A DNA stretch of 64,000 nucleotides. Origin: Thiobacillus thioparus DSM 505 (GTDB taxonomy: Bacteria; Pseudomonadota; Gammaproteobacteria; Burkholderiales; Thiobacillaceae). The DNA lies in the NCBI RefSeq assembly GCF_000373385.1, contig NZ_KB891332.1, positions 109,206 to 173,205 of the forward strand, written 5' to 3'. Shown piece after piece: positions 40,675-53,754 of the stretch; within the stretch, counting starts at the first letter, position 1, and each line of letters starts with the position of its first letter. Made by a program: the position numbers and the translations under genes. Below the pieces are notes generated by a model. That model was not told where the DNA came from, searched no databases, and saw only the letters and a list, made by a program, of their open reading frames with translations.

Positions 40675-40997
40675 GATGTGGCTCCTGTGCGGTTGATCAA
40701 TGTCCCCGTCGGTATCTTCAGCGTCGGCGGACAATTGCACTCTAGGCACGCCGTGTAAGCGGCATGTTTGGGGCAGGTAACCACATGTAACGCAATGTAA
40801 CGCCCGAGCGGGCTAATGTTTTTCCAAGTCATGCCGATTCATGATCGACGTATGGAAGATTCCCCGCCCAGCGTTGCCCATCCCGATTCATCAGATTTGT
40901 CAGACCCCGGCCTGCCCATTCGGCCGCGTACATAAATAGGTTAGAATTTTCGACTTTTCTAAAAATCTATAACCCGTACCTCTAGGAGAACCCCCCG
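40675..40997. promoter_or_regulatory. Divergent region between the EF-hand-like and FadL-type genes
   Basis: 323 bases, no gene. GTAAC occurs at 40777, 40787 and 40797, exactly 10 bases apart; read on the minus strand this gives two overlapping RstA-like boxes (TACAT-N3-GTTAC). The AGGAGA SD of the FadL-type gene is at the right end. Nothing else was assigned. Confidence 0.5.
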
Positions 40998-42152
40998 ATG
41001 CAACTGAATAAACTCGCGGCCACGCTTGCCGCGGTTGGCATGACTGTGCCCGGCTTGGCCATGGCGACCAACGGCATGCTCATGGAAGGCTATGGCCCCA
41101 TTGCCGCCGGCATGGGCGGGGCGGCCATGGCGTATGACAACGGTACGGCCGCCATGGCGAACAATCCGGCCACGCTGGGCCTGATGGCGGAAGGCAGCCG
41201 GATCGACGTGATGCTCGGTTTCGTGGGTCCGGACGTCAAGACGTCCATGGGCATCGGCAAATCCAAAGCGGATGCCTTCTACATGCCAGCATTCGGCTAT
41301 GCGAAAAAGCAGGGCAAGCTGACCTACGGCGCCGGCATCTACGGCCAGGGCGGCATGGGCACCGAGTACGCCAGCGGCGACATGGCGCAGGTGAGTGTCG
41401 GGCGAGTGATTTTCCCGCTGGTCTACGCGGTCAATGACCGCTTCAATATCGGCGGAAGCGTCGACCTCGTCTGGGCCGGGATGGACATGGTGGTGACCGG
41501 ATACGGTATCAATTTCAAGGACGGCAGCGACTTCACCGGTGCCGCCAAGGGCTACAGCCTGGCAGCCAAGCTGGGCTTCACTTACAAGCTGGCCGACGCG
41601 CTCACCGTCGGCGGCGTCTATCAGTCCGCCGGCAACCTACCTGACCTCAAGGACGGCATCTACAAGGTGAAGGGCTTCGACATGCCGGCCACCTTGGGCC
41701 TGGGTCTGGCCTGGCAGGCGAACGACCGGCTCATGGTCGCGGCCGACGTCAAGGACGTGCTGTGGAGCGACAGCATGAATACCGTGACCATCTACAAGAA
41801 CGGCGCCGTCGTTGCGCCGTTCCAGCAGGACTGGAACGACCAGATCGTGCTGTCGCTGGGTCTTGCCTACAAATTCAACGACGCCTTGACCGGCCGCATC
41901 GGCTACAACCATGGCAAGAATCCGATCCCGGATCAGTTCGTCAACTACCTGTGGCCGGCGATCGTCGAGAATCACTATACGGCGGGCTTCGGTTATGCCT
42001 TCAGCAAGCAGTCCACGGTGAACTTCGCATTGAGCTATTCGCCCAGAATCTCGGTGACCGGTACAGGCCCCAATCCACCCGCCGGCAACGGCGGCATGGT
42101 CATCGACCATAGCCAGTTGAACTGGCAGTTGATGTACAGCTACGCGTTCTGA
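40998..42152 (+). CDS. FadL/OmpP1/TodX-family outer membrane transporter
   Basis: A 384-residue outer membrane beta-barrel. The signal peptide ends at LAMA, followed by TNGMLMEGYGPIAAGMGGAAMAYDNGTAAMANNPATLGLM; the last part is the NPA-containing hatch typical of FadL-like proteins. The rest alternates amphipathic strands, and the chain ends in aromatic Phe (MYSYAF), the barrel insertion signal. It probably takes up hydrophobic substrates such as fatty acids or hydrocarbons; the ligand is unknown. A strong AGGAG SD precedes ATG 40998. Confidence 0.9.
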   Translation: MQLNKLAATLAAVGMTVPGLAMATNGMLMEGYGPIAAGMGGAAMAYDNGTAAMANNPATLGLMAEGSRIDVMLGFVGPDVKTSMGIGKSKADAFYMPAFGYAKKQGKLTYGAGIYGQGGMGTEYASGDMAQVSVGRVIFPLVYAVNDRFNIGGSVDLVWAGMDMVVTGYGINFKDGSDFTGAAKGYSLAAKLGFTYKLADALTVGGVYQSAGNLPDLKDGIYKVKGFDMPATLGLGLAWQANDRLMVAADVKDVLWSDSMNTVTIYKNGAVVAPFQQDWNDQIVLSLGLAYKFNDALTGRIGYNHGKNPIPDQFVNYLWPAIVENHYTAGFGYAFSKQSTVNFALSYSPRISVTGTGPNPPAGNGGMVIDHSQLNWQLMYSYAF

Positions 42153-42177
42153 TTGCCGTTTCGATCCACACCCAGCC

Positions 42178-42205
42178 GGTGGCGCGTGCGTGCCACCAGC
42201 TTTTT
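42178..42205 (+). terminator. Terminator after the FadL-type gene
   Basis: The stem GGTGGC/GCCACC (42178-42183, 42192-42197) is followed by AGCTTTTT. It lies between the two convergent genes. Confidence 0.7.
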
Positions 42206-42237
42206 GGTGTGGTTTCTCCATATGTACCGGCATGGCC

Positions 42238-42600
42238 CTACTGTTTCGGCATGTCGGAACCAGGCTGCGTGCCGTCCGAGGGGGCTTCCTGGGCGGGTGC
42301 TGCCGCCTCCGGGCTGGTGGATGGCGTGTTCATCTGCTGCGAACGCGCATCTTCCGTCTGCATGTCCTTGACGGCCTGGTCGACCTGATTGCCGGCCTGT
42401 TCCACCGGGCCCTTGCTGTCACAGCCATTCAGCGCCAGCAGGGACGTCAGCAGCGCCAGTACGCCGTATGAGGCATGCCAGGCATGCGTCCGCTTCGATT
42501 TTCTCGGGGCGGCGCCCAGCAGCCTTGTTCCTGCGCCAGCGCCGCTCCATTCGTACAGCTGCATATGCTCATCGTTGAGGTGTTGCGTGGTCTGGTACAT
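42238..42600 (-). CDS. Small putative lipoprotein with an unusual N-terminal extension
   Basis: A 120-residue protein of no recognised family. After about 45 polar residues comes a hydrophobic segment ending in a lipobox-like LLALNGC, then a short acidic, Pro/Gln/Ala-rich tail (VEQAGNQVDQAVKDMQTEDA...). The Cys-DSKGP context resembles a small lipoprotein, but signal peptides rarely begin 45 residues in; either the start is elsewhere or the N-terminus is cytoplasmic. ATG 42600 has an AGGAGA SD. It is the third gene after EF-hand and EF-BON, gap 58 bases, probably in one operon. Confidence 0.62.
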   Translation of the reverse strand: MYQTTQHLNDEHMQLYEWSGAGAGTRLLGAAPRKSKRTHAWHASYGVLALLTSLLALNGCDSKGPVEQAGNQVDQAVKDMQTEDARSQQMNTPSTSPEAAAPAQEAPSDGTQPGSDMPKQ

Positions 42601-42658
42601 GTGAATTCTCCTGGTTGCGGCCGCGGCACATGCCGCCGCAGCCTAATCCCTACAGCAA

Positions 42659-43138
42659 TCAATTCTTGATCTGCAGGGTGTTCTTGACCTCGGTGACGCC
42701 TTTGACACTGCGCGCGATTTTCTCGGCTTCGGCGACCTGGGTGGCGTTGTTGACCCAGCCGGCCAACTGCACCGTGCCTTTGTGGGTCTCCACGTCCACG
42801 CTGAGTCCCTTCATGCCTTCGTCTTTCAGCAACATTGTCTTGACCTTGGTGGTAATCCACGCGTCATCGATATACTTGCCGGCCTTGATGCGGTCACCGC
42901 TGGAATCAGCCTTGACGAGTTCATCCTGGCTCAGGCTGTTGTCATGGTTGGTGTCACCATCGCGGAAGGCCTGCGCTTGGCCGCCCTGTTCCTGGAATTC
43001 CGTCAGGCTTATCTTGCCGTCGCCGTTGCTGTCGTAGGTCTTGAAGCTGGCTGTCACGGCCAGGGCCTGACCCGCAACACCCGCGCTGAACATGCTGGTA
43101 AGCGTCAGCTTCATGAGCGTTCGATTAAGGTTTTTCAT
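42659..43138 (-). CDS. Periplasmic EF-hand/BON domain fusion protein
   Basis: A 159-residue exported protein. A signal peptide (to about 27, AGQALA) precedes two EF-hand loops, DSNGDGKISLTEF at 36-48 and DTNHDNSLSQDEL at 62-74, and a C-terminal BON domain (about 88-157: YIDDAWITTKVKTMLL ... VDVETHKGTVQLAGWVNNATQVAEAEKIARSVKGVTEVKNTL). BON proteins such as OsmY bind membranes and respond to envelope or osmotic stress, so a calcium-tuned BON protein is suggested. ATG 43138 is preferred to 43150. Upstream a weak -24/-12 match (43173-43188) and the EF-hand gene (67-base gap) suggest co-transcription. Confidence 0.85.
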   Translation of the reverse strand: MKNLNRTLMKLTLTSMFSAGVAGQALAVTASFKTYDSNGDGKISLTEFQEQGGQAQAFRDGDTNHDNSLSQDELVKADSSGDRIKAGKYIDDAWITTKVKTMLLKDEGMKGLSVDVETHKGTVQLAGWVNNATQVAEAEKIARSVKGVTEVKNTLQIKN

Positions 43139-43172
43139 GTTCCTCTCCATTTACATACGGGGTAATCCGATC

Positions 43173-43188
43173 CGCGGCGCATGCGCCA
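43173..43188 (-). promoter_or_regulatory. Weak sigma-54-like promoter before the EF-hand/BON gene
   Basis: On the minus strand TGGCGCATGCGCCGCG keeps the essential GG and GC with 10-base spacing but misses four consensus bases, and it is embedded in a 12-base palindrome GGCGCATGCGCC. No activator site was found upstream, so it may not be functional. Confidence 0.25.
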
Positions 43189-43205
43189 ACCGGCCGTTCA
43201 GATGT

Positions 43206-43508
43206 TCACAGGCGATCATTCGGGCTCGGCATGTCCGGGGCCGCAGGATTGGCGGGTGCCGCGGCCCCGCCTTTCTTGACAAATTCATCGTGGCTCAAGC
43301 TGCCGTCGCCGTTGGCGTCGATCATGCGGAACGTGCCTTCGCTGCCGCCCTGGGCCTGGTATTCCTGTGGGCTGATCTTGCCGTCGCCATTGCTGTCATA
43401 GGTTTTGAAGTCGGCCGCCGTCGATGCGGCCAGAGCGGAAACGGAAACGGCAGCGCCCAGCACGCTGGCCAGCGTCAAGGTCGTCAAGCGGTAGTGAATG
43501 AATTTCAT
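43206..43508 (-). CDS. Small periplasmic EF-hand protein
   Basis: A 100-residue exported protein. The signal peptide (MKFIHYRLTTLTLASVLGAAVSVSALA) precedes two canonical EF-hand loops, DSNGDGKISPQEY at 38-50 and DANGDGSLSHDEF at 64-76, and a short Pro/Ala tail. It is clearly related to the EF-hand part of the next gene (shared FKTYDSNGDGKIS), suggesting duplication. It should bind calcium in the periplasm. ATG 43508 has AGGAGA upstream, and a near-perfect sigma-54 promoter with activator and IHF-like sites lies at 43561-43679. Confidence 0.87.
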   Translation of the reverse strand: MKFIHYRLTTLTLASVLGAAVSVSALAASTAADFKTYDSNGDGKISPQEYQAQGGSEGTFRMIDANGDGSLSHDEFVKKGGAAAPANPAAPDMPSPNDRL

Positions 43509-43560
43509 GGCTATCTCCTATAAGGGTTGAGTTGAATGCACATGCACTCAAGCCAAATAC

Positions 43561-43576
43561 AGCGACGACCGTGCCA
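43561..43576 (-). promoter_or_regulatory. Sigma-54 promoter of the EF-hand operon
   Basis: The minus-strand sequence TGGCACGGTCGTCGCT matches the -24/-12 consensus TGGCACG-N4-TTGCW at all but one position. Transcription would start near 43550, about 42 bases before the EF-hand ATG. Confidence 0.78.
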
Positions 43577-43595
43577 GTTATTTTTTCTGCTGTTA

Positions 43596-43608
43596 AATCA
43601 ATGTGTTG
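43596..43608 (+). promoter_or_regulatory. IHF-like site between activator site and sigma-54 promoter
   Basis: AATCAATGTGTTG is a perfect match to WATCAANNNNTTR, located 20 bases upstream of the -24 element. DNA bending here would bring a bound activator to RNA polymerase. Confidence 0.6.
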
Positions 43609-43661
43609 AGATGGAGTAGCGGGAATTTTTCCAAGATCGTGAGGCCGCGACAGGGCAGATA

Positions 43662-43679
43662 TGTCGTCGGCCGGCGACA
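43662..43679. promoter_or_regulatory. GlrR-like upstream activating site
   Basis: TGTCGTCGGCCGGCGACA fits TGTC-N10-GACA, the motif known for GlrR in enterobacteria, exactly, and is an almost perfect palindrome. It is centred about 120 bases upstream of the predicted start, a normal enhancer distance. Confidence 0.65.
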
Positions 43680-43747
43680 CAAGGGCATGCTGTTTTATAA
43701 GTCAATGTTTTTACTTGTTATTTTTGTATGGCGACGGCGACAGGCCA

Positions 43748-43773
43748 TAAAAAAGAGAGCCTGGGCTCCCCTC
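43748..43773 (-). terminator. Terminator after the DUF1328 gene
   Basis: Read on the minus strand, a GAGCC/GGCTC hairpin is followed by CTTTTTTTATGG, 20 bases after the DUF1328 stop. Confidence 0.65.
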
Positions 43774-43792
43774 TTCATGCGGCATGACGGAT

Positions 43793-43960
43793 TTACAGCG
43801 TTGGTGGGCGGCGGCCCGTGGCCAGCATGACAAGAAAGACGACCAGGCCCACGACAAACAGGATTTTGGCGATCCAGGCTGCGGTGCCGGCCACGCCGGC
43901 AAAGCCGAAAATTCCGGCGATGATGGCAAGGATCAGGAACGTGATGGCCCATCCAAACAT
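43793..43960 (-). CDS. DUF1328 (YtjA-type) small membrane protein
   Basis: A 55-residue peptide with two membrane helices: [22 protein letters not shown], then [27 protein letters not shown]. This matches the DUF1328/UPF0391 family closely; members are stress-induced membrane peptides of unknown function. The start at 43960 has a GAGGAGA SD and matches the family N-terminus; the longer frame does not. A sigma-54 promoter module lies upstream (44012-44118), between this gene and the glrR stop. Confidence 0.88.
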   Translation of the reverse strand: MFGWAITFLILAIIAGIFGFAGVAGTAAWIAKILFVVGLVVFLVMLATGRRPPTL

Positions 43961-44011
43961 GATGTTCTCCTCAGAGAGTTGATAAACGCCCCGAAGGCGG
44001 TATCCCTTCAA

Positions 44012-44027
44012 TGCAGAGTGTGTGCCA
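44012..44027 (-). promoter_or_regulatory. Sigma-54 promoter of the DUF1328 gene
   Basis: The minus-strand TGGCACACACTCTGCA keeps TGGCAC and TGCA with correct spacing (two deviations from TGGCACG-N4-TTGCW). The start would be near 44001, about 40 bases before the ATG. Confidence 0.7.
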
Positions 44028-44045
44028 GACAAAAATTTCTTTTTT

Positions 44046-44058
44046 AATCAACGAACTG
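44046..44058 (+). promoter_or_regulatory. IHF-like site upstream of the DUF1328 promoter
   Basis: AATCAACGAACTG matches WATCAANNNNTTR with one mismatch, 19 bases from the -24 element, the same spacing and orientation as the site at 43596-43608. Confidence 0.5.
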
Positions 44059-44100
44059 TGAGGTTGGCGTGCAAGCCGACGGCAGTCCGGGTGGTGCGGG

Positions 44101-44118
44101 CGTCGTCCTTGCCCGACA
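44101..44118. promoter_or_regulatory. GlrR-like upstream activating site (second copy)
   Basis: CGTCGTCCTTGCCCGACA matches TGTC-N10-GACA with one mismatch and shares GTCGTC...GACA with the first copy. It is centred about 109 bases upstream of the predicted start, immediately after the glrR stop. Confidence 0.55.
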
Positions 44119-44119
44119 T

Positions 44120-45472
44120 TCAGTCGGTTTCGTCGCGATCCTTGAACAGCGCGGGGGTGAGGTCGTGACGCTGCAACAGCCGGTATACCTCGGTGCGATT
44201 GCGGCCGGCCAGACGGGCCACTTCGCTGACCTGGCCGCGTGTCAGCTTCAGCAGGGTGATGAGGTAATCGCGTTCGAAGGCCGCGCGCGCCTCGGCCAGC
44301 GGCTGGATGTCGGCGGGTTTGTCGCGCAATGCCCGCCCGACCAGCGTGGCCGGGATGGTCGTGGTGGTGCATAGGGCGACGCATTGTTCCAGGACGTTGT
44401 GCAGTTGCCGGATATTGCCCGGCCAGTCGGCCGCCACCAGCATGTCGAGCGCATCGGGCGCAAAGCTGTGGATGCGGCGGCGGTATTTTTCCGTCAGCAG
44501 ACTCAGGAAATGCTGCGCCAGCAACGGGATGTCCTCGCGCCGTTCGCGCAGCGGCGGCAGCGTCAGGTTGACCACGTTCAGCCGGTAATACAGATCTTCG
44601 CGAAACTCGCCGCTGACGATGGCCTCTTCCAGGTTGCGGTGGGTGGCCGAGAGAATGCGCACATCGACGGCGCGCGTCTCGGTCGCGCCGACCGGACGCA
44701 CTTCGCCCTCTTGCAGTACGCGTAGCAGCTTGACCTGCAAGGGCGGGGGCATGTCGCCGATCTCATCGAGAAACACGGTACCGCCCTGCGCACTGAGGAA
44801 CAGGCCGGGATGGTCGCGGCCCGCGCCGGTGAAGGCACCTTTGACATGACCGAACAGTTCCGATTCGAGCAGTTCGGCCGGGATCGCGCCGCAGTTGATC
44901 GCGACGAAGGGCTTGGCGTGGCGCGGGCTGGCGCGGTGGATCGCGCGCGCCAGCAACTCCTTGCCGGTGCCCGATTCGCCCTGGATCATCAGCGCGGCAT
45001 CAATCTGGGCGGCCAGACGGGCCTCGGCCAGCAGCGTGTCCATCGCCGGGCTGGCGGTGACAATGGCGCTGCGCCAGCTGTCGTCGTGTGTCTCGGGACT
45101 GCTGCCGGCCAGCCGGGTGGCGCGCTTCAGCAGGTCGACCAGCGTGGGCGCGTCGTAGGGCTTGGTCAGGTAGCCGAACAGCCCTTGCTGGGTGGCGGCC
45201 ACTGCGTCCGGGATGGTGCCGTGCGCGGTCAGTACGATCACCGGCAGCGACGGGTCGCGTGCATGAATGGCCCGAAACAGTGCCATGCCGTCGATGCCGC
45301 CCATCTGCATGTCGGTCAGCACGGCGTCGGGCCGCGCCAGCGCCAGCTGCGCCAGGGCGGCCTCGCCGCTGTCGACCGCTTCGACCTTGAACCCGTTGGC
45401 TTCCAGTCGCAGGGTGATCAGTTCGCGCAGGGCCGCGTCGTCGTCCACGACCAGGATGGCAGGTTTCTTCAT
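44120..45472 (-). CDS. glrR: Sigma-54-dependent response regulator GlrR (QseF)
   Basis: A 450-residue NtrC-family activator. The receiver domain carries phospho-acceptor Asp54 in VLTDMQMGGIDG. The AAA+ domain has Walker A GESGTGKELLARAIH, the sigma-54-contacting GAFTGA loop, and DEIGDMPPPLQ. A Fis-type C-terminal HTH ends LAGRNRTEVYRLLQRHDL. It follows glrK and the QseG-type lipoprotein gene with four-base overlaps, the conserved glrK-qseG-glrR order. The enterobacterial homologue activates glmY and rpoE; here two matching target modules lie just downstream. Confidence 0.93.
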   Translation of the reverse strand: MKKPAILVVDDDAALRELITLRLEANGFKVEAVDSGEAALAQLALARPDAVLTDMQMGGIDGMALFRAIHARDPSLPVIVLTAHGTIPDAVAATQQGLFGYLTKPYDAPTLVDLLKRATRLAGSSPETHDDSWRSAIVTASPAMDTLLAEARLAAQIDAALMIQGESGTGKELLARAIHRASPRHAKPFVAINCGAIPAELLESELFGHVKGAFTGAGRDHPGLFLSAQGGTVFLDEIGDMPPPLQVKLLRVLQEGEVRPVGATETRAVDVRILSATHRNLEEAIVSGEFREDLYYRLNVVNLTLPPLRERREDIPLLAQHFLSLLTEKYRRRIHSFAPDALDMLVAADWPGNIRQLHNVLEQCVALCTTTTIPATLVGRALRDKPADIQPLAEARAAFERDYLITLLKLTRGQVSEVARLAGRNRTEVYRLLQRHDLTPALFKDRDETD

Positions 45473-45948
45473 GGCGATTTGGGGAGCGTGTTGCGCTGCT
45501 GCAGGGTTTTTTCCAGCGCCTTGATCTGATCGAGCTTGTCCTGCAGTTCCTGCGCGCGCGCGGTCTGCTGCCGGAGCTCGATGCGGGCCGAAAGCGATTT
45601 CTTCATCAGATCGAGCAGGGTATGCGCACGGGGATCGACGTCGTCGATCATGGCCAGGCTCTTGAGGCTGCGCTCGAACGCATCCACGCTGTCTTCGCGT
45701 TCCAGCAGGGCGGCCTGCTGGAAACGCTTGGCGTCGTCGAGGCGGCGCTCATTGTCCAGCGCGGCCAGTTCGCGCCGGCGCTGTTCGGGAGACAGGGCCG
45801 CCACCCGCGACAGCTCGTTCAAGAGCGTCGACGCGCTCAACCCGGATAGCCGGCTACCGGGGATCGCCGGCTGGCTGGGCAGGGGCGGGACGACACAGGC
45901 GCTCAGTGTCAGCAAAAGACTGGCAAGCAGGATGGATTTGAAGCTCAT
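45469..45948 (-). CDS. qseG: QseG-like outer membrane lipoprotein
   Basis: A 159-residue lipoprotein with signal peptide MSFKSILLASLLLTLSAC (lipobox LSAC, Cys18). The rest is almost wholly helical and charged, with a C-terminal coiled coil (RIELRQQTARAQELQDKLDQIKALEKTLQQRNTL). QseG sequences are weakly conserved, so the call depends on size, lipobox, coiled coil and position between glrK and glrR. QseG contacts the periplasmic part of the kinase and modulates its activity. It overlaps both neighbours by four bases. Confidence 0.72.
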   Translation of the reverse strand: MSFKSILLASLLLTLSACVVPPLPSQPAIPGSRLSGLSASTLLNELSRVAALSPEQRRRELAALDNERRLDDAKRFQQAALLEREDSVDAFERSLKSLAMIDDVDPRAHTLLDLMKKSLSARIELRQQTARAQELQDKLDQIKALEKTLQQRNTLPKSP

Positions 45949-47411
45949 TCGGTACGCGCCAGGTTAAGGGGGCCACGGGGATCGGGCCACGACAATCGGA
46001 AACAGATCGACCAGGGCGGGCTGTCGACCACTTCGACGTTGCCGCCGACAGCCAGCAGTGACTCGCGCACGATCGACAGGCCGAGTCCGCTGCCGCGGAC
46101 CACGCTGGCGGGTTGGCGCGCGCCCTGGAAAAACGGCTCGAAAATGCGGGTGCGTTCGGCTTCCGGGATGCCGCCGCCCTGATCGCATACCCAAACCTCG
46201 ATCGCGCCATCGACAGGCGCACTCTTCACTAGGATGTGTCCGCCCTCGGGGCTGAATTTGACCGCATTGGACAACAGATTGTCGAGTACGGTTTCCAGCT
46301 GGCCGCGCTCGGCATGGAGCACCGGCGCGTCGAACTGCGTTTCGACCTCGATGTGGCGCGTATCGAGCGCAAGCCTTTGCCGCGTCAGGACGGCTTCGAG
46401 CGCGTCGGCCAGCGCTTGCGGCGTGGCGGGCGAGGGCGTGGCATCTTGCACCATGCTGCTGTAACGGATCAGGTCTTCGATGCGCTTCTGCAGGTCGCGG
46501 CTGCCGCTGTCCATAATGCCGACGATGCTGCGCTGGCGCGGGTTGAGACTACCCGCCAGTTCGTCGCCCAGCAGCGCCACGCCCTCGCGCAGCGATGCGA
46601 GCGGCGTCTTCAGTTCGTGCGACACGTGGCGCAGGAAGCGCAGCTTCTGTTCTTCCAGCGCCTGCAGGCGCTGGCGCAGCCAGTCGATTTCCCGCCCCAA
46701 CTCGACGATGTCCTGCGGCCCGCTGATGGCCGGCAAGGGACGCAGGTCGGCCTGGCCGAGTTGCTGGATCGAGGTCTTGAGCTGCTTGATCGGACGGTTG
46801 ATCATCCAGGAAAACACAGCCGCGAGCAGCAGCGTCAGGGGAATCAGGGCCAACGCCAACACGATCAACCGCCGGCGGGTCGCCTGCACCGTGCCTTCCA
46901 GCGCCTGCAATTCGCGCTGCACCGCGGCATCCGCCTGAACGAGCAGGGTGCGCGCGACATCATGCAAGTCATCGAACGTCGGGTCGAGTGCGTGGAACTG
47001 GTCGCTGTCCAGGAATTCACCCGGCCGCACCTGGCGATACAGGGTCTGGCTGCGCGCCTGCAGCGTGGCCAGCGTTGCACGCGAACGAGAGTCGGTGAGC
47101 TGCGTATCGAGTTGCGACAACTGGGTGCGCAGTTCGCCGAAGCTTTGTCGCAGCGCCGGGCCGAATTCGGCGTCCTGCAACAGGTGGTATTGTCCGGCGG
47201 CGCGTTGCAGCTGGCTGACCGACTCGACGATCTGCCGCACGTCGCGCGTGACGGCAAGGCTGGTGTGGGTGAACTGGCGCTGGGTTTCGACCACGCCTTG
47301 CAGCACGTGCACCGCATTGATCAGGCCGCTGGCCAGCGGCACGATCAATACGCCCATGGCAACGATGACCAGGATGGTGAACGAACGTGGGTAGTAAGGG
47401 CCTGAAAGCAT
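45945..47411 (-). CDS. glrK: Sensor histidine kinase GlrK (QseE)
   Basis: A 488-residue kinase. N-terminal TM1 (FTILVIVAMGVLIVPLASGLI) precedes a helical periplasmic sensor region (about 35-170), TM2 (LIVLALALIPLTLLLAAVFSWMI), a HAMP domain (NRPIKQLKTSIQQLGQADLRPL) and HisKA with FLRHVSHELKTPLASLREGVALL. The HATPase domain has the N box VLDNLLSNAVKFSPEGG and GSGLGLSIVRESL. The frame runs far upstream through the gltD antisense, but the kinase begins at MLSGPYYPRSF (47411). It heads the glrK-qseG-glrR operon. Confidence 0.92.
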   Translation of the reverse strand: MLSGPYYPRSFTILVIVAMGVLIVPLASGLINAVHVLQGVVETQRQFTHTSLAVTRDVRQIVESVSQLQRAAGQYHLLQDAEFGPALRQSFGELRTQLSQLDTQLTDSRSRATLATLQARSQTLYRQVRPGEFLDSDQFHALDPTFDDLHDVARTLLVQADAAVQRELQALEGTVQATRRRLIVLALALIPLTLLLAAVFSWMINRPIKQLKTSIQQLGQADLRPLPAISGPQDIVELGREIDWLRQRLQALEEQKLRFLRHVSHELKTPLASLREGVALLGDELAGSLNPRQRSIVGIMDSGSRDLQKRIEDLIRYSSMVQDATPSPATPQALADALEAVLTRQRLALDTRHIEVETQFDAPVLHAERGQLETVLDNLLSNAVKFSPEGGHILVKSAPVDGAIEVWVCDQGGGIPEAERTRIFEPFFQGARQPASVVRGSGLGLSIVRESLLAVGGNVEVVDSPPWSICFRLSWPDPRGPLNLARTE

Positions 47412-47457
47412 CCGGTAAGGGCAGTCGATGGCAATGCCGCAGCATACCCGATGGGTG

Positions 47458-47487
47458 GGCACGGGTGCGGCGGGCCGCACCCGTGCC
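47458..47487 (-). terminator. GC-rich hairpin after gltD
   Basis: The 13-base perfect stem GGCACGGGTGCGG/CCGCACCCGTGCC with a four-base loop lies between the gltD stop and glrK. It has no T tract, so it may act as a pause or RNA 3' end protector rather than a full intrinsic terminator. Confidence 0.5.
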
Positions 47488-47494
47488 GGCGGCG

Positions 47495-53430
<5,936 letters not shown>

Positions 53431-53754
53431 GGTTCCGTATGCTCAGGCAACAGCGGCCTGCCCACAGGGCAAGCCGCAAAATTAAAGCGAAAAGTGCGGC
53501 ATTTTAATCCCTCAAGCCGCGTGCGGCAATGATTGCCTCCGCCAAGGCCTTGCCGCGGCAAGGGTTTACGGCCGGACGCCACCTCAACTGGGAGTGCCGC
53601 CGCCCCGGAAAATTCCTTGCCCGGACCGACGGCAGTCCTGCCGCGCCATCCCCTATCCTCTTTGTGCAGGCAATCCCTTGCCGACGGGCGGACCCCGCCT
53701 GTCAATGTTCCATCCAAATGAGGCCATTCGCTATGCTGACGGCAGAGGTGCGAC
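53431..53754. promoter_or_regulatory. Divergent region between gltB and the EEP-family gene
   Basis: 324 bases without a gene. It holds the gltB promoter and a 16-base perfect palindrome CCTTGCCGCGGCAAGG at 53548-53563 about 120 bases upstream of gltB, a candidate regulator site or hairpin. The EEP gene has the SD-like AGAGGTG before its ATG. Confidence 0.45.
53501..53529 (-). promoter_or_regulatory. Putative sigma-70 promoter of gltBD
   Basis: On the minus strand TTGCCG (53524-53529) and TAAAAT (53501-53506) are separated by 17 bases. The implied leader is about 64 bases. Confidence 0.55.
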
